Shown here piece after piece: positions 1 to 9,821 of a DNA stretch of 64,000 nucleotides; the stretch's first letter is position 1; every line of letters starts with the position of its first letter. Made by a program: the position numbers and the translations under genes. Source of the DNA: Gracilaria domingensis (taxonomy: Eukaryota > Rhodophyta > Florideophyceae > Gracilariales > Gracilariaceae); assembly GCA_022539475.1 (NCBI GenBank), contig VCMS01000070.1, positions 124,001 to 188,000 of the forward strand. Reading direction: 5' to 3'. Under the pieces are notes generated by a model. That model was not told the origin of the DNA, searched no databases, and saw nothing but the letters and a program-made list of their open reading frames with translations.

Positions 1-1680
1 CCGCGGTCGCTCTTTAGCTGCTGGATTTTACAGTTACTTCGACGCTCTGCCCATGCTTCGAATGCCTTGAACTCAGTAGCAACGTCACTCTTACGTTTGA
101 TGGGCTTGATCACAACGTATCCAGAGTAGTCGTCCTTAAATGATACGAAGAACTTTGATCCACCCAGTGACTGCACAGACATTGGCCCGCAAACATCGCT
201 GTGTATTACTTGACAAACATTTGAAGCACGAGCTGGATTCTGATGATGTCTACAGCGCGACTGCTTGGCCCTCGCGCAAGTAGCACACACCTTCTTCGTG
301 AAAGTATCGGTTCTTGGCGGCTGTACGGCGTTGGAGCGCAAGAGGTCTCGCACGCTATACTGGCTGGCATGGCCAAGTCTAGCGTGCCACAGACGGTCAG
401 TGATCTTAGATCTCGCAATTAAAGCCCTATGACTGGTGTCATCACGCGCCAAATCTCCATCGATAACATACAGTCCACCATCACGTTGAGCCCGAAGAAG
501 AACATTGCCATTCTTGCTTCCAGTACAGCCATTAGTCTCGAAGTCGAGTCTGACACCGTCATCGCAGAGTGCCGAACAAGAGATGAGAACATCTTGAATC
601 TCGGGTACCAAAAGTACCCTATGCAGATACACATCATGCTCTTGAATGTGCGATCCACTTCTCACTTTCGTCCGCAGCACAGTGTCGCCTTCCATATTCG
701 CAAGTAAGGTTGTTGAATCTCCCAATGCAACCCGTTTCTCGTTAATCCGGCGGAGATTTTTGAGAACAGCGGCATCACTGACCATGTGTTGGGATGCACC
801 AGAATCTAGAACCAACTTCTCGTTTCGTACAGTGGCTCTCAGCAAGGTTGCTCTGCTAGCGGACTCAGTATTAGTCCCCTGAAAACCGGGACGAACCGAA
901 TCTTGGTGACGGAGGTTTCTCTGCGTACAGTTCCTTGCGATGTGTCCCTTCCTGTGACAGTTGTAGCACGTACGAGATTCTTTGTAGGCCTTCCGTCCAC
1001 GATGTCTTGATCCGGAACTTGCCTGGAGGGCGGTGCCCTCGCTTTTGGTACTGCTATTGACCATACCAGCATCAAGATGCTCTTCGTATTCCTGTAGCAA
1101 ACGCGCAGTGACTACTTCCCATGACAAATTGGCATCAAACGTTTGCAGGGCTGCAACTGTGCTGCCGTACACTGATGAGTTCTTGTCCCCGAATGACGCC
1201 AAAAACATAGCAACTTGCATCTCCTCAGCCACGGCAGTGCCCATTTCAGCCAAACGATTAAAAACGTCTTCGAAAGCATCGACATAATCCTGCATTGTTT
1301 GACCGGTATATTTCATACGCGTCAGTTTCGATTGTAGTTGTACTCGTGAAACTACATTAGAGACAGCATATCGATCCTTCAATTTCTTCCATATGAGAAA
1401 AGGATTATGCTGATCAGCAAGACATAATCGCAATGGCTTGTCTCCAAGAGCACGCATAAGCAAAGAACGACACTTCGCAACATCCAGTCGCTCTTTCTCC
1501 GTCAAGTCCTTCTTCTCTTCAATAACGTCCACCGTGACATAGCGCAATACTCCTTCGGCGTGCAACAGAGCTTCAGTTCGCGCCAACCAGAGAAGAAAGT
1601 CCTCGCCAGTGCGACCAAAGAACTTGGTAATCTTTCGCGAGTCATCTATAATGCAGTACACAACTGCAGCGACAATAGAT
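1..1680 (-). CDS. Copia-A gag-pol polyprotein, partial (leaves window)
   Basis: An open frame runs on the minus strand from about 1680 to the window edge with no stop, so the 3' half is missing. In order it shows: a gag domain very like that of Copia-2 (both contain GDKPLR/SDKPLR and TARLLQEY); a zinc knuckle CYNCHRKGHIARNC near 940; an aspartic protease motif DSGASQHM near 795; a GAG-pre-integrase zinc region (HARLGHAS and CATC); and the first integrase Asp in HSDVCGPM near 190. No ATG lies at the start of the open frame; an in-frame stop is about 13 codons upstream of DDSRK. The ATG in the primer site upstream opens only an 8-codon ORF, so how translation begins is unclear. The element makes capsid, protease and integrase for its own transposition. 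Family assignment is firm; intactness cannot be judged. Confidence 0.85.
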
Positions 1681-1761
1681 CCAAATCAAAACAAGGAACA
1701 AAAGGACTTTCGCGGTTAGAACGCAGTGCAAAACAGTGATGAACTTACTTGCGCTGGGTGT

Positions 1762-1775
1762 CTGGGCCCATAACC
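1762..1775 (-). other. Primer binding site of Copia-A, half-tRNA-iMet type
   Basis: The plus strand reads CTGGGCCCATAACC, identical to the anticodon stem-loop of eukaryotic initiator tRNA-Met. The element strand therefore carries GGTTATGGGCCCAG, the type of primer site known from Drosophila copia, where a cleaved tRNA half primes minus-strand synthesis. It lies just downstream of where the 5' LTR must end. Confidence 0.8.
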
Positions 1776-1911
1776 AGTACAAATTCTGGTATGTATAAGC
1801 AGGGTTGAGAGCTGAATACCATTGATTTGTAGTCAGAGCCTCTCTCTTTACTTATGTAGGCGCGCGTCTGGTTTGGCGGAGGAGCTTGGTGCAGCACTGT
1901 CCGTCACAATA
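1776..1911 (-). mobile_element. Probable 5' LTR of Copia-A (outer end uncertain)
   Basis: The sequence upstream of the primer site must contain the 5' LTR. The inner edge at 1776 is set by the primer site. The outer edge is a guess: a CA at 1910-1911 would give a TG start on the element strand, but the second LTR is outside the window, so no pairwise comparison or target duplication is available. The LTR could extend to about 2050. Confidence 0.35.
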
Positions 1912-2226
1912 TTTCGCGTACTTCAGCCTACGTGTTCGCATATGCAGCGGATCACTCTTCTAAATAAATTATCTAATAACGCATATGCACAGATTCAGAT
2001 CCAGTTGCCTCCTGGTAGATATGTCCATGAGGACACATCCTCCTAGCACTTCATGCTTGACCATTTCCACTGCCATTATGTCTCGCTTCCATCACATATT
2101 CCAACTGAGACGAGAACTGCAAAGAGCAGTGTAGATTGTGAATAAAGCACAAGTCTTATTTCCCTCACACCTTGCTTCTCATTTCGGGGATAAGACATAT
2201 GTGTAACGCGCTTCAGGAAGTCTAAA

Positions 2227-2511
2227 TCATACTGTCGCTTCGGGCGAGCAGGTACCGTCGTACACGTAGTAAATGCCGTCGAACACGTTGTCCAGAGCGT
2301 CGCACACGCCGTCGCCGACCCAGCGACTGTCATCCGCACAAGTGGCAGGAGCCGCCGGGCGCTTGCGCTGGCCGTCCTCCAACGCGCGATCCAGCTGCGC
2401 CTTCAGCAGCTCCACCATCTCGTGCAGTCGCTCGATCACCTCGTCGTATTGCCCCGCCGACACCTCGAACTTCGCGTTGCTCTCCAGGTCAAACACCGGC
2501 GCTGCCTCCGC
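2227..2511 (-). pseudogene. Exon or gene fragment with LNR-like and sulfatase-like C-terminal tail
   Basis: This minus-strand open frame lacks an ATG and ends at 2227. Its first half (FDLESNAKFEVS... then a helical stretch ending ALEDGQ) resembles the C-terminal tail of arylsulfatases, where a short FDL motif is followed by a helix. Its second half (C-ADDSR-W-V-GDG-VCD...YDGTC) resembles a Lin-12/Notch repeat, a calcium-binding cysteine module of extracellular proteins, although several expected cysteines are absent. GC is higher than in the flanks, suggesting former coding sequence. The upstream part is lost or on another exon; 2631-2828 has another open minus frame of unknown meaning. Product identity is tentative. 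Confidence 0.35.
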
Positions 2512-3970
2512 AAATCAATTGAGATAGAACGACCTTAATCTGAATTAAATCACAGGTAGCTCCTGGTGTCGCCCGTTGCCATCACGTTGTGCTCGCCCGC
2601 CGCGTAGTCCATATACAGTATTTACGAAATCTACCCGGCCAGTGCTACCGTGTTCAGCGTAGAGTTGTAACCGGACGGTTGTCCGGTCGCCATTTTCCAG
2701 CAATGTAAAGCCTTCGACAGGCCGTTAATTACCAACAGAACCAGACCTTCATCGCACTCTGCGCGGTACACTTCGGTATGTCTCTCAAGCAAAACTGCGT
2801 CCGGATACTGAAGGCACAATATGTGCACTGAGTATCGGTTTATGTTTGATTATCGCGAAAATCTTGTTAGTGGCTGATCAAAGCCGTTCATTTCTCAGCA
2901 TTGGCGAACCAACTCAGAACCGTATCAACATCTATGCGCTAACGGTTTTGGATCCACAAAACCTTGATTCAAGAATCATCACGCCCCATACATTTCGGTT
3001 ATTACAATGAACCCGTTCTGAAGTAATAGAGATAGAGTCTCCCCGTATATCAAAACCAACTTCGTCCAAACCTGACATCTAAACCTCCGCATCGTTATTA
3101 ACCATTCACTCCAAACACCGACGCAATTAAAATTGTGCAACAAATTTTAAATAGCAAACATACCAAATACGAACTAGTGCAATGGAAAACTATGCGATCG
3201 GTTCGTCGTATGCAGTCAGATCATTATTCTCAGTACTTGGTTATTTATCATTTAAATACAACAAAAAGACGCAAAACGGCTGCTCTGTTGCTTGCTCCCA
3301 AAACTAACACTGTCCTCTATCTGCTGGACTTAAAAAGTTTGACCCAAATCGGAAAACGAGTGTTTTGAAAAACCATTCAAACCTACAATGCCCATCCAGC
3401 AAAACGCTTTCTGATTGTGGCACAAATTAAGCAACACTGAAAAAAGAGACATCATTGACGCTGCGGCTTTGGCAGTCGCAGCAAGCTTTTTACCGCTTTC
3501 GTTTGCGTAACAAAACCCAAGAATAATGAAGATCGCAGAAGCACTCATTAACGCTGGTCGATCTGTTCCAAAGTCTGCTTAGACGTATTATATCTCTTAC
3601 CATCCAATACTGCAGTGCAAAATATTAAAAAACGACCCGCTTCGAAGAAACGTGAGTCATTTCGTGTTCATTAACTGGATGGAGTAATGGCTTTAAGAAG
3701 TGACGTGTCCTGCGATGGATTTAAAAATAACTTCACTGGTAAAAAGTACAACGATTTCACGGCTCTTAATCTTAGTCTGAACACACCCGACATTCTGACG
3801 AAGCACAGAAAATGCAGGCTGAAGAAGAAGAGCATATTTTTAACTGAACACAAATGAGAGGAATCTGCGCATGCTCTTCAGTCAGCATTCGAAATTGCCT
3901 TCTTTGCGCGCGTTGAATGCGATCTCGATACGTTCATCAAGAATTTCACCTTTGTTACACATTTAGCTTT
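2512..3970. other. No recognisable gene; AT-rich
   Basis: Only short random-looking ORFs are present. I see no motif, repeat pair or RNA gene that I can support. The segment separates the LNR-like fragment from the hAT fossil. Confidence 0.5.
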
Positions 3971-3974
3971 TACT

Positions 3975-5125
3975 ATGCCATGTGTATTCGATGCTTTTTC
4001 CAGCTCACAGAAGGTCTCTTTTACCAAGAAATGGACGGGTTGCATTTGTCACGAGCTGAATAAATTGATGAAGCACGTTATGGAAGTCGAAGCTTGCCAG
4101 AAATCTATTATTGCTCTGGATTTTGCGAATGAGAAGTCTATAGTTCGTATCTTCAAACAAGGAAATTAGAATCTGGCCTTACCTGAAAGCAACGCATTGA
4201 TTCAAGAGGTTCAGACGCGATTCGAAGAATGTTATCACAATTATAGCGTCAAAAGAATCGAATGCTGCCAAAGAGGCGCCCGAAAAGCTTTTGACCGACG
4301 CGAATGGAAATGTGGACATCCCTTACCCTGCTTTAGAAGCCATTTCTTTCGCGTTTGCTCCAATATTTCATGTTCAACAGAAGTTAGAGCAAGATTCACA
4401 GCCAACTATACCTCTTATTCTTCCGATGGTAAAACGTCTAGAATATGAGATGAATGAGTTAAGCCAGGGTGTTGCAAAAGGTTGCACACTCGTGGTGCCG
4501 CATTCTTTATCACAACAATTGGCCAAATAAGTGCTTCAACACTCGGAAAATATTGAGATTCACAGCATGTGAATCGACGGGTGTCTGCTACATCTGCGTA
4601 TGAGGCATCTTGGATTTGAAACGGACAGCAAGACGAAACAATAGTACCTGTCAAAGAGAGGCGTTTTGATTAAGAGAATTTTGAAGAACATTAAGCAGAA
4701 AGAGACCCCACCACAGCAACACCGATTTGTCGCAAGAATCGCATCTCGTGATCTTGGAAACGATCCTTTCTGTTTGTATGACATGTTTGATATGGCTGTG
4801 GGTTCCGCTAATCAAACTGATTCGTTTGACAAATATATGAATCGAGAGTTTTGTGTTAATCTCTTAAAGAAACTCCGCCCAGCGGGGAAGAGGGTCATTC
4901 GGAGCAGTTATTTGGTTTCTGGCTGACGCAGTAACATTCTCTGCCAGATCTGTTCAGGGTAGCGTTAAGGCTTTATGCTACTCCGGTTTCTTCGTGTTTT
5001 AGAGAAAGGCACTTTAGTGCAGTTAATAGAATTCTTACTGCGGAGAGGTCAAAACTGAAGAGTGATGTAGTTGAAGGCATTCTTTATGTGAGATCTGGTT
5101 TGACTGCGGAATGTAGTGCAAAACC
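3975..5125 (+). pseudogene. hAT-family transposase fossil
   Basis: Several plus-strand frames, read in order, carry hAT transposase features. Near 4040-4170 is the helical region around C-x-CHELNKLMKHV with IVRIFKQGN. Near 4190-4240 is a degenerate version of the R-W-x-S-x-Y segment (TRFEECYH). At 4291-4530 is an insertion-domain-like part. At 4900-5110 is the C-terminal dimerisation domain: FWLTQ-stop-HSLPDLFRVALRLYA, then ERHFSAVNRILTAERSKL. Stops at 4168, about 4528 and 4935 plus frame changes make it non-functional. The N-terminal zinc finger and first catalytic Asp were not found. hAT transposases cut and paste DNA with 8-bp target duplications; terminal repeats were not identified here. 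Confidence 0.7.
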
Positions 5126-5159
5126 TAGTGATGGGAAAAGCACTCAAAGCGTTCGAATC

Positions 5160-6120
5160 CTCGCTCCCAGCAAAGGGTAGACTCAGTAGATGAGCCCTCC
5201 GAACACGGAAAGTGCGGATGTAAGACCGCCCGTGGTACGGGATATACCCACGGAGGTTGAGGGGTGAATGGGCCTTATCCAGGAGTCTGGCGAAAAGTGA
5301 CGGAATGATCGAGGAGGAAGGTACCGTAGAGCGGTGTTAGCCCTATGCAAAAGGGAGAAAAGAAAGGGAAACCAAAGGAGGAAAAGAGAGGAATCCCGCG
5401 GCGGGACGTGCGGAAAGCGGCAACAGACCCGGCGCCGGAAGACGACGATGTGTATTGAGTCCACGCGACACATTCTATACAGAGACAGAAAGGCTACCAA
5501 TTGTGGTGAAAGCAGTACAACTGCACAAATAAGAAACAAGAACGGTGCGAAGACACGGAATAAAACAGCCCGAAGGCAAACCCACAATAGTCAGTATTGC
5601 ATGAATGATCTCGAAGGATGAAGCTCAGTTATACCGTACGCGGTGTTTGTCTGGAAGGAGTTGTACACTTCGCGATAGCGAAACAGTTCAGAGCCGAACT
5701 CGGTCACCCTTTACTGAGAGGCGAAGGTGGCCGCGAGGTCACCTCCTTATATCGTAACCGATTACTTAGTTAAAATAAATTAAATAAATAAAGTGCACGC
5801 TTGTGCAGGTCCACACACGTAAAAGGTCTGCAACCCGCGGCAGCGGCCAGCAAACTATTCGACTATCGAACCAAGTTCACCTTTGAAAGGGTCAAAATAA
5901 CCACACGCGTACACGCGACCAATACTCATCTGCGCCATGTCATGGCCGACCTTTCAGGGTGCCATTCTTCAATACTGCCAAAAAGTATCTCATCCGTGGG
6001 CCAGTAGTCATAACTTCCGAGTACCCGGAATAATCCTCACCAGGGGTTTATAAAAACAATTCCCGTGTATCCGGCGAGCACGTTTTGCTCTACACGGAAA
6101 CGTATGAATTGGAGGCTTAG
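5160..6120 (+). other. Purine-rich non-coding module, copy 1
   Basis: The plus strand is strongly A/G rich at 5330-5420, followed by short hairpin-like stretches (for example ACTTCGCGATAGCGAA near 5668), an AT-rich TAAATAAATAAA stretch near 5785, and TTTGCTCTACAC near 6088. The same order of composition and the TTTGCTCTACAC string recur at 49.1-50.16 kb inside Copia-3. Long minus-strand ORFs here are an artefact of purine bias. Function unknown. Confidence 0.35.
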
Positions 6121-6239
6121 AGTTCTATGCTTCCTTTGATAATAACCTTGCGATTAAATTCATAACTTCTTGATATCTCACATGTTCGCTTCCTTTGCCT
6201 TTCTTTACCGCGTCGTTTTGCTTTTTATTCGTTACATAA

Positions 6240-6591
6240 ACATGTTACGATAGATGATACTGAAGACTCATGTAACATTCAGAATGTTAGTGCACTGAGC
6301 AACATATTGGAGGTCACACGTGAACAAGGCATATTGCATGGCGAATCGATAGCAAGTTATTGTACAAAAAACTGGCGTTTCATCAAGCGAACAGAACCAG
6401 AGATGTTGCATCATCTTAAATCGAGATCAACACCAGTCATCGACTTGTTAACCGAACTGGAGCCTCACGAGCAAGAGCTAAACAAAAGAAATGAGTCTGA
6501 AAGAACAACAATCCTCAAAGCAATCTACAAGGAGAAGGTACTTCACTTCTTTCTTCTTTATAGCCTACGAACAAAACCTACGTCTAGCTAA
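6240..6591 (+). CDS. Unrecognised polar ORF or exon
   Basis: An open frame without a clear ATG encodes a charged, helical-looking peptide (for example LLTELEPHEQELNKRNESER) ending at 6591. A possible splice donor AAG/GTACTT lies at about 6537, so it may be an exon. It follows the purine-rich module and may be a remnant of the same element. I do not recognise it. Confidence 0.25.
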
Positions 6592-6689
6592 ACTCTACAA
6601 GAGAAGAATCAGTATTGGCCGTGTCGCACACCATACCATGGCTGCAAAGCCACATGAATAAGCAGCGATATCTCTTAGCGGTGAGATGA

Positions 6690-6963
6690 GGCTGTGTGCG
6701 CTAGACGGTTCTTGCGCAGGAAAAAGCTGAAAGAGTGTTGGAGTTCGATGCCCCCGAAAGTTTATTGAAGAGCGTGTGAGAGTGACTTTAGTACACTCGA
6801 GTGGTTCCCAATCGGGGAACAGAACTAGACTAGGCTAGGTAATGACACGCCACCCAGAACGGTATGCTAGTGTGGGTAGCATTGTGCCTCTCGAACTGCG
6901 TGGGTTTCGCTACGCAGAATCACCGCTGACTCATCAGCTGAAGTAGTTATTCTATCTACTACA
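6690..6963 (-). mobile_element. 3' LTR of Gypsy-2 (left end approximate)
   Basis: On the minus strand the Gypsy-2 pol ORF ends at 6974 and is followed by a polypurine tract GAAAGAGGGGAG, then TGTAGTAG, the expected LTR start. AATAAA near 6765 on the minus strand could be the polyadenylation signal. The left end near 6690 (plus-strand TGTGCG, giving a CA end) is inferred only from the TG/CA rule. Confidence 0.5.
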
Positions 6964-6975
6964 CTCCCCTCTTTC
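6964..6975 (-). other. Polypurine tract of Gypsy-2
   Basis: Element-strand GAAAGAGGGGAG lies directly before the LTR TG start and overlaps the end of pol. It is the usual primer for plus-strand synthesis in LTR elements. Confidence 0.6.
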
Positions 6976-8415
6976 AGAGACCAAGTTCTAATAACGGTTC
7001 CAAGGAGTCCTCGGCATTACTCAAACCCTTCCAGCGGACTAAGACATACACACCGTCTTCTTGATCGACTAGTTTCATCAATTGGGCTACAGGCATTCCG
7101 GTCTCAGATGTGAGAACATGGGACATAATAGCTTCTGTATCCAACGACCCATCGTGATAAAACTTAAGTCTCGTGCCGTGAACGTCTTCAAGTGTGCCGT
7201 TTCTAAGGTCTTCTACTTGATACACGTAGTCTGATAGAGCCTGAATCACACGCCTAGGGCCTCGCCAACGCAGTGCGAGCTTCTCACCGGCAAAGAATTC
7301 TTCACGCGCTACGAGAACAAAATCGCCACGTTCAAAGTTAGGCAGCTTCCCCTTAGAGATGCAAGTGCGAGATGCCTTTCTGTTGCGTTGTAGGACCTTT
7401 TGCACAAGTGGATGCAGGTCTGCCATCTTGTTCTGTAGAGCCTTCATGTTCACACAGCGTTCGAGTTGCGCTTCGGATACTGTGACTTGCTGAACAGTTG
7501 ACGTTCGTAGAAAGGTGGCAATTGGAGGGGTTGGTTCCAATCCTATGAATGCAGTGATAGGGGCAAAGTTGTCATGATGAGGTGAGGGACTGTTGTTGAG
7601 GACGCTCTGGAGGACTGGCAGCAAATCTGGCCAGTCTTGAAAGTCCATCTGGAACTCCGAAACCAGTGCGCGAAAGGTGCGAACAACTTCTTTGCCAAGT
7701 CGCTCTACCGCGCCATTGCTCCAAGGTGTGTACGGTAAGGTGAAATGGTGGGGAACACAGAGAGCCTTCGTGATTCGTCGTACTGTCTCATTCTCGAAAT
7801 GAGAAGGACCATCGGACATCAGTCCCGATGGAACATTGAAGGCGGCACACCAGTCGATGATGGCGAGAGCTGCGTGTTCTGCGGATGTGCCGGGGGTTGC
7901 AAAGAACCATTTGTAGTCCGAATGGTCATCACAGAGCATTAAAATGTACTCCAAACCACTGGGACTCGGTCCAATGTCGATGTAGTCGAATTGGAGTAGA
8001 TCGTTCGGTTTGGTTCCATGGACAGCGGGTCCAAATGGCCGGGGTACCTTTGAGCCGCCTACAGTGGAAAGACAGTGGATGCAAGCCTTCATGAACGAGT
8101 GAATATTAGCGGATACTGTGTTCCAAAAGTAATTGGCGCGTAGTGTATCCAGCGTGACTTGCTCACCTCGGTGCCCGGCAGGGCCAGTGTGGGCGATGAT
8201 GCAGAGCCTGAGTTGAAGATCTTCTGAACAGTCCGGGATCTAAATAGCGCCTGCGGCATTCCTCCAAAGTCCTTCGGCGAGAATCAGGTTGTCGGGTCTG
8301 TCACAGGAGTGGACCTGCTGCTGTTCGGCAACTTCGCTAGCGGAAGGCCGACAAAAGTCGTCGGTATTTGTCGTTGGTAACACAGGAACTTTGACCAGTC
8401 GGCGAATTGTCGTCT
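6974..8415 (-). pseudogene. Gypsy-2 integrase with C-terminal chromodomain, 5'-truncated
   Basis: The minus strand encodes the 3' part of a Ty3/gypsy pol. The intact ORF from 8092 holds the integrase core: D in FDYIDIGPS, D in LMSDGPSHF, and E in WSNGAVERLGK. It continues with a basic C-terminal region and a chromodomain (GMPVAQLMKLVDQEDG...VRWKGLSNAEDSLEPL). Upstream, 8095-8240, the same frame shows the integrase zinc finger (H in AHTGPAGH, CIHC), and about 8241 has an in-frame stop (AI-stop-IPDCSE). Reverse transcriptase and gag are absent; homology ends near 8415, where the ARID pseudogene begins. Chromodomains of this type are known to steer integration toward particular chromatin. The element is dead. 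Confidence 0.85.
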
Positions 8416-8429
8416 ACAGGCTGAGCGAT

Positions 8430-9300
8430 TACTGTTGCTCCGAGTGCGCATGGCAGGCGCAGTTGTAGGCCCTGCAACGGGACACTGTAGCTAGCACAGC
8501 GACGGACGACGGGCTGTCATTGTTGTCGGCGGCTTTTGTTGTGGGGTCTGAACCGACCGATCCCGTCTCCGCTTGTTGCTGCTGCCGTTGCCGTTGCGGG
8601 GATTGTGGCAGGGGCGGCGCGCTTCTTGGTGCTGGGGCACTTGGTGCTGGGGCACTTGGTGCTCGGGCTGTACATGGGCACTTGTTGTTGTCGGCGGAGG
8701 GCACCGAGCTCGGGGTGAGGAACATGGGCTCAGACAGACTTCTTGTACCGCAGTCTCACGCGAAAGCCCGAGTCGGTGCACGACGACTGTAGCCTCAGCC
8801 CCTCCGCCACCTTTTTCTACAGCTTGTTGGCAATGACGTCGTCAAAGCCGTTCTACGCACGTGCGCTTGGTGACTTCGTGGTACAGCACCCACAGGTCCA
8901 GACCCTTGAAGCCTAGCGTGGGCAGGCCCTGAATGGGCTGCCCAATTGAGTGGCGGAAGGCGATTAGTTGCTCGTAAAAGTTTTCGCGCTCAATGAACGC
9001 CTTGTGCGCCAAGTACGAGGGCAGATGCGGCGCACCTGGCGCGAGCACCGCCTGGCGCGAGCACCGCTCCGGGCGCGTGCGGCGGCTCGTATTGCGGCAC
9101 GAAGCGCGCGGCGTACGGAAGCGGCAACGACGACGCGAACGGCGCGGCGGCCGGCGGCAGCGCTGACAGCACCTATGGCCAGAGTGACAGCAGCCCGACG
9201 GCGCTAGTGGCCCACACCCACGTCGGGCGACTCCGCGTTGAGCGACACCTCCACCAGCTCTCGTCCGAACGAGCGCACGATGACGTCTAGTGCTGTCAGC
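8430..9300 (-). pseudogene. ARID/BRIGHT-domain protein pseudogene, 3' part
   Basis: Minus-strand sequence at about 8738-8995 encodes an ARID domain, a DNA-binding helical module of chromatin regulators: ENFYEQLIAFRHSIGQPIQG, then LDLWVLYHEVTKR, then in another frame FDDVIANKL-stop-KKVAEGLRLQSS and SGFRVRLRYKK. Lesions visible: a frameshift after VTKR, a TAG where the family has Trp (NKLWK), and a 16-bp tandem duplication (9035-9050 and 9051-9066) that shifts frame just before the domain. The C-terminal side is proline-rich with three 15-bp tandem repeats at about 8628-8670. The N-terminal part lies at 20.17-20.84 kb beyond the Gypsy-1 insertion. Confidence 0.75.
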
Positions 9301-9370
9301 TACACATGACAGTCACAGAGAGTCATGATAACATCTCCGCAGTGCCACCTTGTGGAATACATGCACTGGA

Positions 9371-9450
9371 GCGGCCATTGCTCAGTCGGTAACCACCTTC
9401 GTGTGCTTTTTGTGTGACCTGGGGGTCCTGGGTTCGAGCTCCAGCTCTGC
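9371..9450 (+). repeat. tRNA-derived (SINE head-like) sequence
   Basis: TTGCTCAGTCGGT (9379-9391) matches a tRNA A box, and GGTTCGAGCTC (9431-9441) matches a B box at tRNA-like spacing. The T arm folds perfectly (CTGGG-TTCGAGC-TCCAG). The D stem and acceptor stem do not pair, so this is not a functional tRNA. It could be the head of a SINE or a tRNA pseudogene inside the ARID pseudogene. Confidence 0.4.
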
Positions 9451-9485
9451 TTTGCTCCCCTCACGGTTCACCATATGACCCCTCG

Positions 9486-9749
9486 TGTAACGCAATAGTA
9501 ACACAAGGAGCTACTGTCTCCTTTATCGTCACCTTCGTCCTTCACAGTGCTCGTCACAGAGCATCTTGCTCTGATGAATGTCACTGGTGGGACGTTTGTC
9601 GTTTGTAGAGAACCGACAAGCAAGACTATAAATAAAGGAGCCAGACTTGCTTTGACCTTCTGAGGAAGGAGGGAAGCAGTCACCAGCGACTTTCAACAGT
9701 CCCTGGCCCATTTGGCACTTCTACAGACAGATCTCTCGATCCTGTTACA
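9486..9749 (+). repeat. Gypsy-1 5' LTR
   Basis: Starts TGTAAC and ends GTTACA. A TATA box TATAAATAAA at 9627-9636 probably drives the element transcript. Identical to the 3' copy by eye. Confidence 0.92.
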
Positions 9750-9751
9750 AT

Positions 9752-9761
9752 TGGTAGCATC
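9752..9761 (+). other. Gypsy-1 primer binding site
   Basis: TGGTAGCATC begins 2 nt after the 5' LTR. TGG is complementary to a tRNA CCA end, so the primer would be the 3' end of a tRNA finishing GATGCTACCA. The same ten bases follow the Copia-2 5' LTR. The tRNA identity is not determined. Confidence 0.6.
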
Positions 9762-9821
9762 TACTCTACGTTCCTCACCGCTGGAACAACTCGTTGGGTC
9801 CGTCCCACTGCTTCATCCAGG

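Noticed and set aside
1640-1771. Classical intron joining the primer-site ATG to the Copia-A gag frame
   Set aside because: GTAAGT is present, but joining it to the AGs at the end of the interval does not keep the gag frame open.
5140-5170. B-box-like GTTCGAATCC suggesting a tRNA
   Set aside because: No matching A box or stems at the right distance.
5183-5587. 134-residue hydrophobic minus-strand ORF
   Set aside because: It is the complement of a purine-rich plus strand; codon content is a composition artefact and there is no membrane-protein logic or homologue I recognise.
9371-9450. Functional tRNA gene
   Set aside because: Only the T arm folds; D and acceptor stems are absent.
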